A DNA stretch of 64,000 nt, from the NCBI GenBank assembly GCA_963682005.1, contig OY820914.1, forward strand, positions 2,604,001-2,668,000, written 5' to 3'. How positions within the stretch are numbered: position 1 is the stretch's first letter; the number at the start of each line of letters is the position of its first letter. The notes beneath the pieces were generated by a model, which searched no databases, was not told where the DNA came from, and saw only the letters and a list, made by a program, of their open reading frames with translations. The DNA is from CAIYUC01 sp963682005. GTDB taxonomy: Bacteria > Bacteroidota > Bacteroidia > Bacteroidales > FEN-979. Made by a program: the position numbers and the translations under genes. Positions 1-7,741 of the stretch are shown here, piece after piece.

Positions 1-173
1 GATTTATTGAAAGCCTTTTACCGGATACAAATGGTTTTCATTCGGCACCATCCTGTCAATCATCGTCGTGTCAGTTCCTTTCCGGGAAAATGACAGGCGT
101 TTACCTTGATCTGAGCCTTTCAACCGGGACCAGGGATAAAATGAAAGTGATTATTGCCGAAGATGCTGCCGGA
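1..173. other. Window edge, no supported gene
   Basis: I see no recognisable gene here. Plus-strand frame 1 stays open from base 1 to a TGA at 91-93, about 30 residues, but the peptide matches nothing I know. The minus strand downstream of ribH has only short open stretches. No intrinsic terminator for the rib operon is evident. A neighbouring gene could end here, but the sequence alone cannot show it. Confidence 0.4.
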
Positions 174-635
174 TCAGATCTCTTTCATGATATTGGCCAT
201 CTCAATGGCTGCAAGAGCGGCATCGAAGCCCTTGTTCCCGCTTTTGGTGCCGGCCCGCTCGATGGCCTGCTCGATGTTCTCCGTGGTGAGAACACCGTAG
301 ATCACCGGAACCCCTGTTTCGAGCCCGACACCGGCAATGCCTTTGGATACTTCGGCAGCCACATAGTCAAAATGCGGTGTAGCGCCGCGGATAACGGCAC
401 CGAGGCAAATAACTGCATTGTACTTCCCGCCGGCAGCAAGCTTTTTTGCAAGTAACGGCATTTCGAATGCACCCGGCGACCACACAACATCAATGTTGTT
501 CTCAATGGTCCCGTGACGGCTCAGCCCGTCGAGGCAGCCACTCAGGAGCTTGCTGCTGATAAATTCATTGAAACGTGCGACGACAATGCCAAACTTCATC
601 CCTTTGGCATCCAGTTTTCCTTCGATTGTTCTCAT
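174..635 (-). CDS. ribH: 6,7-dimethyl-8-ribityllumazine synthase
   Basis: Lumazine synthase condenses 5-amino-6-ribitylamino-uracil with 3,4-dihydroxy-2-butanone 4-phosphate to give the direct riboflavin precursor. It acts in the cytosol, usually as a large oligomer. The 153-aa length is normal for the family. Visible signatures are the RFNEFIS substrate loop near the N-terminus, SPGAFEMP, and CLGAVIRGATPHFDYV with the catalytic His region, followed by a conserved VPVIYGVLTT strand. It is the last gene of the minus-strand operon, 66 bp after ribBA. The ATG at 635 lies just before the MRTIEGKL N-terminus and is the natural start. The assignment is secure by motif. Confidence 0.97.
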   Translation of the reverse strand: MRTIEGKLDAKGMKFGIVVARFNEFISSKLLSGCLDGLSRHGTIENNIDVVWSPGAFEMPLLAKKLAAGGKYNAVICLGAVIRGATPHFDYVAAEVSKGIAGVGLETGVPVIYGVLTTENIEQAIERAGTKSGNKGFDAALAAIEMANIMKEI

Positions 636-701
636 AAAAATCGCTTTATTTTCAAATTATTTTAGTTGGTGTTGCATTGATTTTTCGATACAAATAAAAG
701 C

Positions 702-1916
702 CTACTCCTCTCCGAATTTCAGCATATGCCCCAATTTCTCCTTCTTCGTTTTCAGGTATTTCAGGTTCTTCGAATTGTGATGTTGCTGGATGGATACCCG
801 TTCCACGATCTCAAGTCCGAATCCTTCGATCCCCGAGATCTTTTTCGGGTTGTTCGTCAGAAGGCGGATTTTCTTGATTCCGAGATCGACAAGGATCTCG
901 GCGCCTGTCCCGTAATCGCGCAGGTCAGCAGGGAACCCCAGGGCATGATTGGCTTCCACCGTGTCCATTCCCTGGTCCTGAAGGGAGTACGCCTTGAGTT
1001 TATTGAGCAGGCCGATCCCGCGTCCTTCCTGCCTCATATAGAGGAAAACACCGCGTCCTTCCTTCTCGATCCGCCGCATGGCATCGGCCAGCTGTTCACC
1101 GCAATCACACCGCAGTGAACCGAAGACATCCCCGGTAAGACACTCTGAATGAACCCTCACCAGGACCGGTTCACCATCATCCACAACACCTTTTACAAAA
1201 GCAAGGTGATTTTCTTTCGAGATGACGCTGAGATAGCTGTATGTCTTGAACTCCCCGTATTTGGTGGGCATATCGACCACAGATATCCGTTTTATCAGTT
1301 TTTCAGCCTTCCGCCTGTAAACGATCAGGTCAGCGATCGTGACGATCTTGAGGTTATGCTTTTTTACATAGGTCATAAGTTCCGGGACCCTCGCCATGGT
1401 ACCGTCTTCATTCATGATCTCGCAGATCACACCGGCAGGGTAGAGGCCTGCAAGCTTGGCAAGATCGATGGAAGCCTCGGTATGGCCGGCCCTCACGAGG
1501 ACACCGCCTTCCCGGTACTCGATCGGGAAAATATGGCCCGGGCGGGTAAAGTCTTTTGCCGTGGATTTCGGATCAAGCATTTTTTTTATGGTCAGCGATC
1601 TTTCCTGCGCAGAAATACCGGTCGTACACTCAACGGCGTCGATCGAAACCGTGAATGCCGTCCTGTTCGGATCCGTATTTTTTACGACCATCCGCTCGAT
1701 GTTCAGCTCTTCAAGGCGTTCACGGATCACAGGAAGGCATACCAGTCCGCCGCCGTTCTTCGCCATGAAATTAATGTGATGCGGTGTTACTTTTTCTGCA
1801 GCGATCACCAGGTCGCCTTCGTTTTCCCGGTCTTCATCATCCACCACCACGATCATTTTTCCCTTGCGGATGTCTTCGATGGCTTCATCGATTGTATTGA
1901 ATTTGTAGTTGCTCAT
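702..1916 (-). CDS. ribBA: Bifunctional 3,4-dihydroxy-2-butanone 4-phosphate synthase / GTP cyclohydrolase II
   Basis: This is a 404-aa fusion that supplies both branches entering riboflavin synthesis. The N-terminal half (about residues 1-205) makes 3,4-dihydroxy-2-butanone 4-phosphate from ribulose 5-phosphate; it shows the acidic DDEDRENEGD motif at residues 26-35 and a GHTEASIDL motif. The C-terminal half (about 210-404) is GTP cyclohydrolase II; it shows the zinc-binding cysteines in HSECLTGDVFGSLRCDC and the RQEGRGIGL nucleotide loop. Length and domain order match ordinary RibBA. It sits between ribE and ribH in the same operon. The 110-bp gap to ribE contains a nested-palindrome repeat (1941-2020), so the operon message probably carries that structure in its leader to ribBA. 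Confidence 0.97.
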   Translation of the reverse strand: MSNYKFNTIDEAIEDIRKGKMIVVVDDEDRENEGDLVIAAEKVTPHHINFMAKNGGGLVCLPVIRERLEELNIERMVVKNTDPNRTAFTVSIDAVECTTGISAQERSLTIKKMLDPKSTAKDFTRPGHIFPIEYREGGVLVRAGHTEASIDLAKLAGLYPAGVICEIMNEDGTMARVPELMTYVKKHNLKIVTIADLIVYRRKAEKLIKRISVVDMPTKYGEFKTYSYLSVISKENHLAFVKGVVDDGEPVLVRVHSECLTGDVFGSLRCDCGEQLADAMRRIEKEGRGVFLYMRQEGRGIGLLNKLKAYSLQDQGMDTVEANHALGFPADLRDYGTGAEILVDLGIKKIRLLTNNPKKISGIEGFGLEIVERVSIQQHHNSKNLKYLKTKKEKLGHMLKFGEE

Positions 1917-1940
1917 TTGATTTATTGTTTAATGTTTTAC

Positions 1941-2020
1941 GCACCCACCCCGACCTGCGGTCTTCCCCTCCCAAAGTTCCCCGCGTACGCGGGGATCCTG
2001 GGAGGGGATAAGGGGGGTAC
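1941..2020 (+). repeat. Nested-palindrome element, copy 1 (long subtype)
   Basis: This is one of nine related elements. The ends (CACCCACCCC-like and GGGGGGT) are imperfectly inverted. Inside are a GACCTGCGGTC-type hairpin and a second hairpin bounded by CCCCTCCC and GGGAGGGG. In this subtype the second hairpin encloses a further palindrome, CCCCGCGTACGCGGGG. It lies between ribE and ribBA, flanked by a TTTAATGTTTTACG stretch also found beside copy 2. Confidence 0.75.
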
Positions 2021-2026
2021 TGTATC

Positions 2027-2656
2027 TTAAATAAATCCCTGCTCCGTTAAAAAATTCATATCCAGTGAATTTTTTCTGTTATCAGGGATCGTTAATTTCT
2101 CGACATATTTTGCAATGATGTCGCATTCAATATTCACCATGTCGCCTTTTTTTTTTGAGAGCAGCGTTGTAAGTGATTGTGTATGCGGGATAACTCCAAC
2201 GCTGAATGAATGATCACTCACTGCAGCCACAGTCAGGCTGATCCCGTCGATGGCCACGGATCCTTTTTCAACGATATACCTTAATAATTGTCCCGATCCT
2301 GAGAAGGTGATCATCGATGAATTTCCTTCGTTCCTGATCTCAGAAATCGTGCCGGTGTCATCGATATGTCCGCTCACGATATGCCCGCCCAGCCTGTCGG
2401 ATAGCCTGACTGCCCGTTCAAGGTTGACCTTTTTCCCGGGAGCGGCCGTCCGGAATACGCTCCTTTTCAATGTTTCCGGCATGATATCCACCGTAAAGCC
2501 CTCACGGGTGAATGACACCACCGTCAGGCAGACACCATCAACATTGATGCTGTCGCCTGTCCTGACATCTTCAACCACCTTTATCGCACCGACCGTCATA
2601 TTCCCGTTTCGGATGGACCTGATCGTCCCGGTCTCTTCTATGATTCCTGTGAACAT
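2027..2656 (-). CDS. ribE: Riboflavin synthase, alpha chain
   Basis: Riboflavin synthase dismutates two molecules of 6,7-dimethyl-8-ribityllumazine into riboflavin and a pyrimidine. The 209-aa protein begins with the hallmark MFTGIIEETG. It has two tandem lumazine-binding domains, about residues 1-90 and 97-190. The second repeats the pattern of the first: VSGHIDDTGTI, then GSVAIDGISLTV, matching DSINVDGVCLTV. The length is typical. It lies 55 bp downstream of ribD and uses the ATG at 2656. The last residues (SLDMNFLTEQGFI) extend slightly beyond the second domain, which is common. Confidence 0.96.
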   Translation of the reverse strand: MFTGIIEETGTIRSIRNGNMTVGAIKVVEDVRTGDSINVDGVCLTVVSFTREGFTVDIMPETLKRSVFRTAAPGKKVNLERAVRLSDRLGGHIVSGHIDDTGTISEIRNEGNSSMITFSGSGQLLRYIVEKGSVAIDGISLTVAAVSDHSFSVGVIPHTQSLTTLLSKKKGDMVNIECDIIAKYVEKLTIPDNRKNSLDMNFLTEQGFI

Positions 2657-2711
2657 ATCAATTATTTTACCTTTTCTTCAATCCTCAAACCCTTAATTAA
2701 TTTTTCATTTT

Positions 2712-3845
2712 TCATTTTTCATTCTTCATTCCTTCATGCCTGCCATTCAAATACCCGGTAAGCATAAGATCTTTTCCGCACTTTTTTACCGTCAGGTTTT
2801 TAATTCCGAATGCACGGCCAAGTTCGCTGATGCCTGATCCTCCGACAGCTCCAGGGGCGGATTCTCCTCCGATTATGATGGGTGCGACAAAGCCGATGTA
2901 TTTATCAACGATACCGGCATCCAGGGCTGAGAATGCAAGGGTGCTTCCGCCTTCGATCAGGACGCTGTCGATATCCATGGAGCCGAGCGAAGCGATCACG
3001 AAATCCAGGTCAATCTTCCCCTCTTTTGCCGGGCAGACCAGGATATGCACTCCCAGTCTTTCCATTGCTTTCAGCTTGTTCTTATCGGCCAGGGCGGAAA
3101 CAGCAAGGATCGTCAGCTGGGGTTCATGCTGAATTACCCTGGCTGATAGCGGTATCTTGGCCTTGGTATCGAGAATGACTTTGAGCGGATCTTTGCTTTG
3201 CCTGTTCTTCCTGCGTGCATTCAGCGTCGGATCATCGGCCAGTATGGTTCCGATCCCTGTGAGGATTGCTCCGCAATGATGGCGCAACTCATGGACTTTC
3301 GTCCGTGACTGCTCACCGGTGATCCATTTCGATTGACCACTCCCCGTGGCGATCTTTCCATCCAGGCTCATGGCCGTCTTCAGGATGCAAAAAGGCCTGT
3401 GGGTAGTGATGTAGCTGATAAACGTTTCATTCTGTTTCCTGATCTCGTCTTCGAGAATCCCTGATCTCACCTTTATCCCTTTGGATTGAAGGTATGCGAT
3501 CCCTTTTCCATTCACAACCGGGTTGGGATCTTTCATTCCGATGATCACCTCCGAAATCCCCTTTTCCGCGATCATGGGTGCACAGGGAGGTGTTTTTCCC
3601 TGGTGTGAACAAGGTTCCAGTGTGACAAACAGCGTTGCCCCTGGTGCCTGATCACCAGCCATCCGGATTGCATTGACTTCGGCATGGGGTGCTCCGTAAT
3701 ATTCGTGATATCCTTCGCCAATGATCTTCCCGTCTTTTACAACAACAGCACCCACCATCGGGTTCGGATTGACCCAGCCAATGCCTTTCTCTGCGAGCTT
3801 AATGGCTCTTGACATGAGTTTCCGGATTTCGGGGTCAGTTTGCAT
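2712..3845 (-). CDS. ribD: Bifunctional diaminohydroxyphosphoribosylaminopyrimidine deaminase / 5-amino-6-(5-phosphoribosylamino)uracil reductase
   Basis: RibD performs the second and third steps of the GTP branch: zinc-dependent deamination, then NADPH-dependent reduction of the ribosyl chain. The 377-aa protein shows the deaminase zinc site as H54-A-E56 and the two cysteines C79 and C88 in an EPCSHQGKTPPC context. The reductase domain (about 150-365) begins with RPFCILKTAMSLDGKIA and ends with a VLIEGGSTLAFSAL-type motif. It is the first structural gene of the operon and lies directly downstream of the FMN riboswitch and terminator, so it is expected to be repressed when FMN is plentiful. 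A nested-palindrome element lies in its leader at 3866-3930. Confidence 0.96.
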   Translation of the reverse strand: MQTDPEIRKLMSRAIKLAEKGIGWVNPNPMVGAVVVKDGKIIGEGYHEYYGAPHAEVNAIRMAGDQAPGATLFVTLEPCSHQGKTPPCAPMIAEKGISEVIIGMKDPNPVVNGKGIAYLQSKGIKVRSGILEDEIRKQNETFISYITTHRPFCILKTAMSLDGKIATGSGQSKWITGEQSRTKVHELRHHCGAILTGIGTILADDPTLNARRKNRQSKDPLKVILDTKAKIPLSARVIQHEPQLTILAVSALADKNKLKAMERLGVHILVCPAKEGKIDLDFVIASLGSMDIDSVLIEGGSTLAFSALDAGIVDKYIGFVAPIIIGGESAPGAVGGSGISELGRAFGIKNLTVKKCGKDLMLTGYLNGRHEGMKNEK

Positions 3846-3865
3846 TTGTTCTTTAATGTTTTTAC

Positions 3866-3930
3866 GTACCCACCCCGACCTTCGGTCTTCCCCTCCCTAC
3901 CAGTAGGGAGGGGATAAGAGGGGTGGGTAT
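3866..3930 (+). repeat. Nested-palindrome element, copy 2 (short subtype)
   Basis: This is the best-formed short copy. TACCCACCCC at one end pairs with GGGGTGGGTA at the other. Inside are GACCTTCGGTC (stem GACC/GGTC) and CCCCTCCCTAC...GTAGGGAGGGG. The fold would be a three-way, cloverleaf-like junction on either strand. It lies in the ribD leader, between the riboswitch terminator and the start codon. Confidence 0.8.
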
Positions 3931-3937
3931 TGAAAAT

Positions 3938-3967
3938 AAAAAAAGCCCTGAGAACACTTCCCAGGGC
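3938..3967 (-). terminator. Riboswitch-controlled intrinsic terminator
   Basis: On the minus strand GCCCTG, a short loop and CAGGGC are followed by a run of seven T. It lies 43 bp downstream of the FMN aptamer and upstream of ribD. This is where a transcription-attenuating expression platform would sit. Confidence 0.85.
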
Positions 3968-4009
3968 CTAAATATTTTAAAACTGAATAACCAGCAATTT
4001 TAAAACTAA

Positions 4010-4130
4010 TCTCTTCTTCCATCCAGACTTTACTGTCGGTGCCGTAGTTTCAACGACTCTTCCCGTTGGATTCCCAAGGGATCGCGGACTTTACCGCCGG
4101 TCGGGAATTTCACCCTGCCCTGAAGAAATT
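4010..4130 (-). ncRNA. FMN riboswitch (RFN element)
   Basis: The minus strand carries the canonical RFN landmarks in order: CAGGGCAGGGTGAAATTCCC, then GACCGGCGGTAAAG, a variable arm, CCGACAGTAAAGTCTGGATG, and a closing GAAGAAGAGA that pairs with the 5' side. The aptamer is followed by an intrinsic terminator and then ribD. This is established as FMN-dependent repression of riboflavin operons. All conserved core segments look intact, so I expect it to be functional. Confidence 0.97.
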
Positions 4131-4175
4131 AAATCTCGCTTACGCTTTACGTTTTTTATACCATCAAACGCGATG

Positions 4176-4183
4176 CAAAGTTA
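4176..4183 (-). promoter_or_regulatory. Putative -7 promoter box of the rib operon
   Basis: The minus strand reads TAACTTTG, an exact match to the Bacteroidota TAnnTTTG box, followed by C. It is about 45 bp upstream of the riboswitch, leaving a short leader before the aptamer. A TTG lies further upstream at slightly longer spacing than usual. Confidence 0.65.
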
Positions 4184-4227
4184 ACGTAATTTTTTTCTAT
4201 TGTTAATTCAATCACGAATTAATTTAC

Positions 4228-6603
4228 CTACTGAATGACAAGACGTTCAGTCTTAACCTGTGTGCCTGCCTTCACCGTCACAAGATAGACCCCTTTTGAA
4301 AAGGATGACAGTTCCAGTTTCCTGGTATAGCTGTTTCCGTTTTTGAAATTATCGGTGAATACGGATTTTCCTTCAATGGTTGAAATTGTGATGTTCATTT
4401 CCCGGTTCACCAGTCCGTTTACAGCAATAACGACATTGTCCTTTGCCGGGTTCGGGTTGATGGAAACGGAGAAGGGTTCATTCATGATGCCTGGAACTGC
4501 GTTGCATGGGTCAAGCGTGACATGGATCTGGTCTGAGGAATCCTCTGTGCAAGGTGCCAGTGCATAAGCGGTCAGCGTGCAGGTGAATCCGAGATTTGTC
4601 CTGTCATTCGCTCCCGGTGTATATAAGCAGCCGACTATGGTGTCATTATTGAAGGTCCCATCGCCGGAAGTGGTCCATTTAACATGGCTGTAACTGGTGG
4701 CCTGTCCGATCAGAACGATCATCGGCACAGTGATGCAATAAACTGTATCATTCGGTGCATTGGCAACGGCGGGCTGAATGGCGGTTACCGGCACAGTATC
4801 AGCTTTTGTCTGGGTTCCGTCATTGGCCAGGGCAATATACTTTGTATCAACAAGCGGAGACGCAACCGGGTTTTTCAGTGTTGACGTAAACCCTGGTGGT
4901 ATGGATGTCCAGGAATAGGTGTAAGTCCCGGATCCGCCGGTTGCATTCACATCAAGCTGGGTAGTCCCGCCAGAGCATACGGTCGAAGGTGTTGCTGTGC
5001 CGTCCACGCTCAGGACGTTTGCAAAACTGAAGGACCCGATGCGTGTTTTCCAGCTCTGTTGTGAAGTTGAGGAGTAATATTCGGTAGTGTACCAGAAAGT
5101 TCCATTGGAAGAAGGATCACAGGAAATGGCGCTGTAGTCACCCCATCTGCTGGTGCTTCCGCCTGTATTGGCTGTTTGTGATCCGCCGCCATTGATAATG
5201 CCTTTTTCTGCAATGGTGATCTGTCCGAGCGGGTCATTGTTCATTCTCCCGCAATAGCGGATCGAAGGATACATGGTTGCGCTGGAAACAGAGTATCCCA
5301 TGGCAATATTTCCGTTTGCATCAATATCAATGCTTCCCATCCAGCGGCTATGGCTGTCCGGTGAATAGGTTCCCTGCTGGTAAATTGACCATGTTCCGCC
5401 GGAAGTTCCCGGGTTGCGGAGTTCATACCAGCGCAGACCGGCTACATTTGATCCTACATTTACTGTGGATATTCCAACGAGTGACCAATGATCAGAAAAT
5501 TTCCTGAAAGGCAAACGGAACATCAGACGACCTGAAATGGGATCAAGTGTACGGGTTGTCCCCTGCTGTGGGATACCAGGGACAGTGCCGGCGAATGATT
5601 CAACCGGAAGCTGAGAGACAAGCGTATAGGTTGAATTGGCCGTATTGGTCCAGTCGACATGGAATTCATAAATGCCGATACGGTCGATGTTATCATGCAG
5701 GTAAGCAAAATAGTTCGGCGTTCCTGCTGGTGGGAAATCACCGTCACAATCGGCAGGCAGGATGGCCCATGGCTCGTTGGTGCCGCTGGTGGTGAACATC
5801 ACCATTTCCGCACTTTGATCTCCTGCAAGCATTTTTGTACGGTTAAAAGCAACTGCCCCGGTTCCCTGCGCATTCAGAGAACCTGCACTGAACCTGTTGA
5901 TAGACATGTAATACCCGTCTGTCCATATCCCGAATTTTGGATAGTCACCCATGCTGGTGAAGGAAAATTCGTACCGGTTATAGGAACCGGTGGGATCTGG
6001 AGAAGTTGAAACGGCGATCATCTGGAAAAAAGGACCATTGGGATAATGAGGTAAAGAGAACTGTGTAAAGAGCCACCGGTCGGCGATCTCATCATACAGA
6101 ACAACGGCGTCACCATCATTGGAATTATTCGGCATTCCGCTCCAGATCGAACTGTTTGTGTTCGGTCCGACAAGCTTCACACCGCTTTTATTATAGATTG
6201 CATATGAACAATTGACGACCTGGAAATAATGGTTCAAACCAACGTCACCGTCGGTATCGGGAGGAACATAACCACCCACATTTCCAACACCGTCAAAATT
6301 CTGAATGGTCGTATCGGTGATCGATTTCCCAAACCATGTTTGTATTTGTGACGCGGGAGTCAGCGGATTGTAAGCCCCTTCTTTCGGACTCCCGTAAGGG
6401 TAAAGGTTGTTCTTTACGATTCCGTCTTTCCATGAATTATCGGCTTTTGTGGCGGGCACCTGGACCATGTCGCGCAAAGGAGGCGAAACATCAAAATAGA
6501 TGGCCTTCTGGACAAGAGTTGGCTTATGCACTTCCTTCGTCTGGGAGAACCCGGAAGTCACGATAATTAATAGGATTAATAACAAGTAAATAGGTTTTTT
6601 CAT
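4228..6603 (-). CDS. Secreted protein with T9SS type A sorting domain
   Basis: The 791-aa protein has a clear signal peptide (MKKPIYLLLILLIIVTSGFS, cut before Q or near it). A long extracellular body of about 500 residues follows, of unknown function. It contains segments such as YVPPDTDGDVGLNHYFQ and RWGDYSAISCDP that recur in secreted Bacteroidota proteins, but I cannot give it an enzymatic role. Residues of about 535-610 form a PKD/Ig-like domain (TVCSGGTTQLDV...YTYSWTSIP). The last 75 or so residues are a T9SS C-terminal domain: SINPNPAKDNVVIAV, a middle ISTIEGKSVF strand, and the terminal LSSFSKGVYLVTV...KTERLVIQ. It is likely exported by the Sec system, then moved across the outer membrane by T9SS. 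The gene is monocistronic and divergent from the SDR gene. Confidence 0.9.
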   Translation of the reverse strand: MKKPIYLLLILLIIVTSGFSQTKEVHKPTLVQKAIYFDVSPPLRDMVQVPATKADNSWKDGIVKNNLYPYGSPKEGAYNPLTPASQIQTWFGKSITDTTIQNFDGVGNVGGYVPPDTDGDVGLNHYFQVVNCSYAIYNKSGVKLVGPNTNSSIWSGMPNNSNDGDAVVLYDEIADRWLFTQFSLPHYPNGPFFQMIAVSTSPDPTGSYNRYEFSFTSMGDYPKFGIWTDGYYMSINRFSAGSLNAQGTGAVAFNRTKMLAGDQSAEMVMFTTSGTNEPWAILPADCDGDFPPAGTPNYFAYLHDNIDRIGIYEFHVDWTNTANSTYTLVSQLPVESFAGTVPGIPQQGTTRTLDPISGRLMFRLPFRKFSDHWSLVGISTVNVGSNVAGLRWYELRNPGTSGGTWSIYQQGTYSPDSHSRWMGSIDIDANGNIAMGYSVSSATMYPSIRYCGRMNNDPLGQITIAEKGIINGGGSQTANTGGSTSRWGDYSAISCDPSSNGTFWYTTEYYSSTSQQSWKTRIGSFSFANVLSVDGTATPSTVCSGGTTQLDVNATGGSGTYTYSWTSIPPGFTSTLKNPVASPLVDTKYIALANDGTQTKADTVPVTAIQPAVANAPNDTVYCITVPMIVLIGQATSYSHVKWTTSGDGTFNNDTIVGCLYTPGANDRTNLGFTCTLTAYALAPCTEDSSDQIHVTLDPCNAVPGIMNEPFSVSINPNPAKDNVVIAVNGLVNREMNITISTIEGKSVFTDNFKNGNSYTRKLELSSFSKGVYLVTVKAGTQVKTERLVIQ

Positions 6604-6625
6604 AGATGAATGGTTTTATTTTGTG

Positions 6626-6633
6626 CAAAATTA
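6626..6633 (-). promoter_or_regulatory. Putative -7 box for the T9SS protein
   Basis: TAATTTTG on the minus strand followed by C matches the TAnnTTTG consensus. The box ends 22 bases upstream of the ATG at 6603. No convincing -33 TTG is visible at the usual spacing. Confidence 0.55.
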
Positions 6634-6741
6634 GCTGAATTTCCGATAGGTTCGGTAAGTCCTCATGAGGTTTTGGAAAAAAATAATCCGTAAGACAAAA
6701 AAAATCTTATTAGTCAGGACAAACATAGTTTTCATTATTTT

Positions 6742-6749
6742 TAACTTTT
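6742..6749 (+). promoter_or_regulatory. Possible -7 box for the SDR gene
   Basis: TAACTTTT is one base from TAnnTTTG and lies 18 bases before the ATG at 6768. The region 6604-6767 between the two divergent genes is AT-rich and holds no other recognisable feature. Confidence 0.3.
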
Positions 6750-6767
6750 CTTTCTAACCGGGAAAAC

Positions 6768-7466
6768 ATGAATATAATTATTACAGGTGCAAGTAAAGGG
6801 ATCGGTGCAGAAACCGTGAAATGCTTATGCAAACGGAAGGGAAACGAGATCGTTGCCATTTCCCGGAACGGCGAAGGACTTCGCAAGCTGGTCGGTGAAT
6901 GCCTGAAAACATACCCGGATGCAAAGATCCATCCGGTTGAATTCGACCTTGCCCAGTTTGATTTCTATCCATTCCTGCTGCAAAAGATCGAGAATTTTTT
7001 TCATCATGCAGATGTATTGATCCACAATGCCGGTAAACTGGTGAACAAGCCTTTTGAGAAAATTGAAATGCAGGAATTTGATGATATCTTTAATGTCAAC
7101 GTGAAAACGGTTTACTTCCTGACGCAATTGATGCTTCCTTTGCTGAAAGGCGGGGCGCATGTGGTTACGATCGGCAGCATGGGAGGATTCCAGGGAAGCA
7201 GGAAATACAGCGGTCTTTCAGCTTACAGTGCGAGTAAAGGGGCTGTTGCAATCCTGACCGAGTCCCTGGCCGAAGAGCTGAAGGAAATGGATATCAAGGT
7301 CAACTGCCTGGCACTTGGAGGAGTACAGACGGAAATGTTTGCGCAGGCTTTCCCCGGGAGCAGGGCTTTGCAATCGCCTCAGCAAATTGCTGTCTATATC
7401 ACTGATTTTGCCGTTTCAGGGCAGCGATATTTTAATGGAAGGATTATCCCGGTAACACTTGGGTAA
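6768..7466 (+). CDS. Short-chain dehydrogenase/reductase (SDR family)
   Basis: The 232-aa protein is a classical SDR oxidoreductase using NAD(P)H. It shows the TGASKGIG cofactor loop at residues 6-13, the NAG motif at 87-89, and the catalytic set N111, S137, Y153 and K157 (YSASK). The substrate cannot be read from the sequence. The body resembles small ketoreductases or 3-oxoacyl-reductase-like proteins. The C-terminus is short and lacks a long substrate-binding extension. It stands alone on the plus strand, followed by repeats and then convergent hydF, so context gives no pathway. Confidence 0.9.
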   Translation: MNIIITGASKGIGAETVKCLCKRKGNEIVAISRNGEGLRKLVGECLKTYPDAKIHPVEFDLAQFDFYPFLLQKIENFFHHADVLIHNAGKLVNKPFEKIEMQEFDDIFNVNVKTVYFLTQLMLPLLKGGAHVVTIGSMGGFQGSRKYSGLSAYSASKGAVAILTESLAEELKEMDIKVNCLALGGVQTEMFAQAFPGSRALQSPQQIAVYITDFAVSGQRYFNGRIIPVTLG

Positions 7467-7741
7467 AACCTCGTTTACCTCACTCCTCCGACCCCCTCTC
7501 CGCGCCGGCCATTCTTTATACATATAGCTATCGGACCCACTTACGGCTCGATTCCTAAGCCAGACAAGCCGTTTGTCATTTTGTACCCACCCCGACCTTC
7601 GGTCTTCCCCTCCCTACTGGTAGGGAGGGGATTTGAGGGGTGGGTATGGAGAGTGGGTCCCCGCCTCAAACCCAAAGGCAACTTCATACAGCAGTGAGTT
7701 TATTACCCTCCCGGCTTGGGGAGGGGGAAAAGGAGGTGAGG
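7467..7741. other. Intergenic region between convergent SDR and hydF genes
   Basis: This region holds a nested-palindrome element (7583-7646). It also has a second inverted repeat, CCCTCCC-GGCTTG-GGGAGGG, at 7706-7726, which could act as a weak bidirectional end signal between the convergent genes. No T-run terminator and no ORF of interest were seen. Confidence 0.5.
7583..7646 (+). repeat. Nested-palindrome element, copy 3 (short subtype)
   Basis: It has the same organisation as copy 2, with ends TACCCACCCC and GGGGTGGGTA, an inner GACCTTCGGTC, and CCCCTCCCTACTGGTAGGGAGGGG-type pairing (CTGG instead of CCAG at the loop). It lies between convergent genes. Confidence 0.8.

Noticed and set aside
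90..455. Plus-strand frame opposite ribH
   Set aside because: It lies antisense to a certain gene and encodes no recognisable protein.
1149..2030. 293-codon plus-strand frame opposite ribBA
   Set aside because: Long, but fully antisense to ribBA, His/Asp-rich as expected from the reverse complement, and without any family resemblance.
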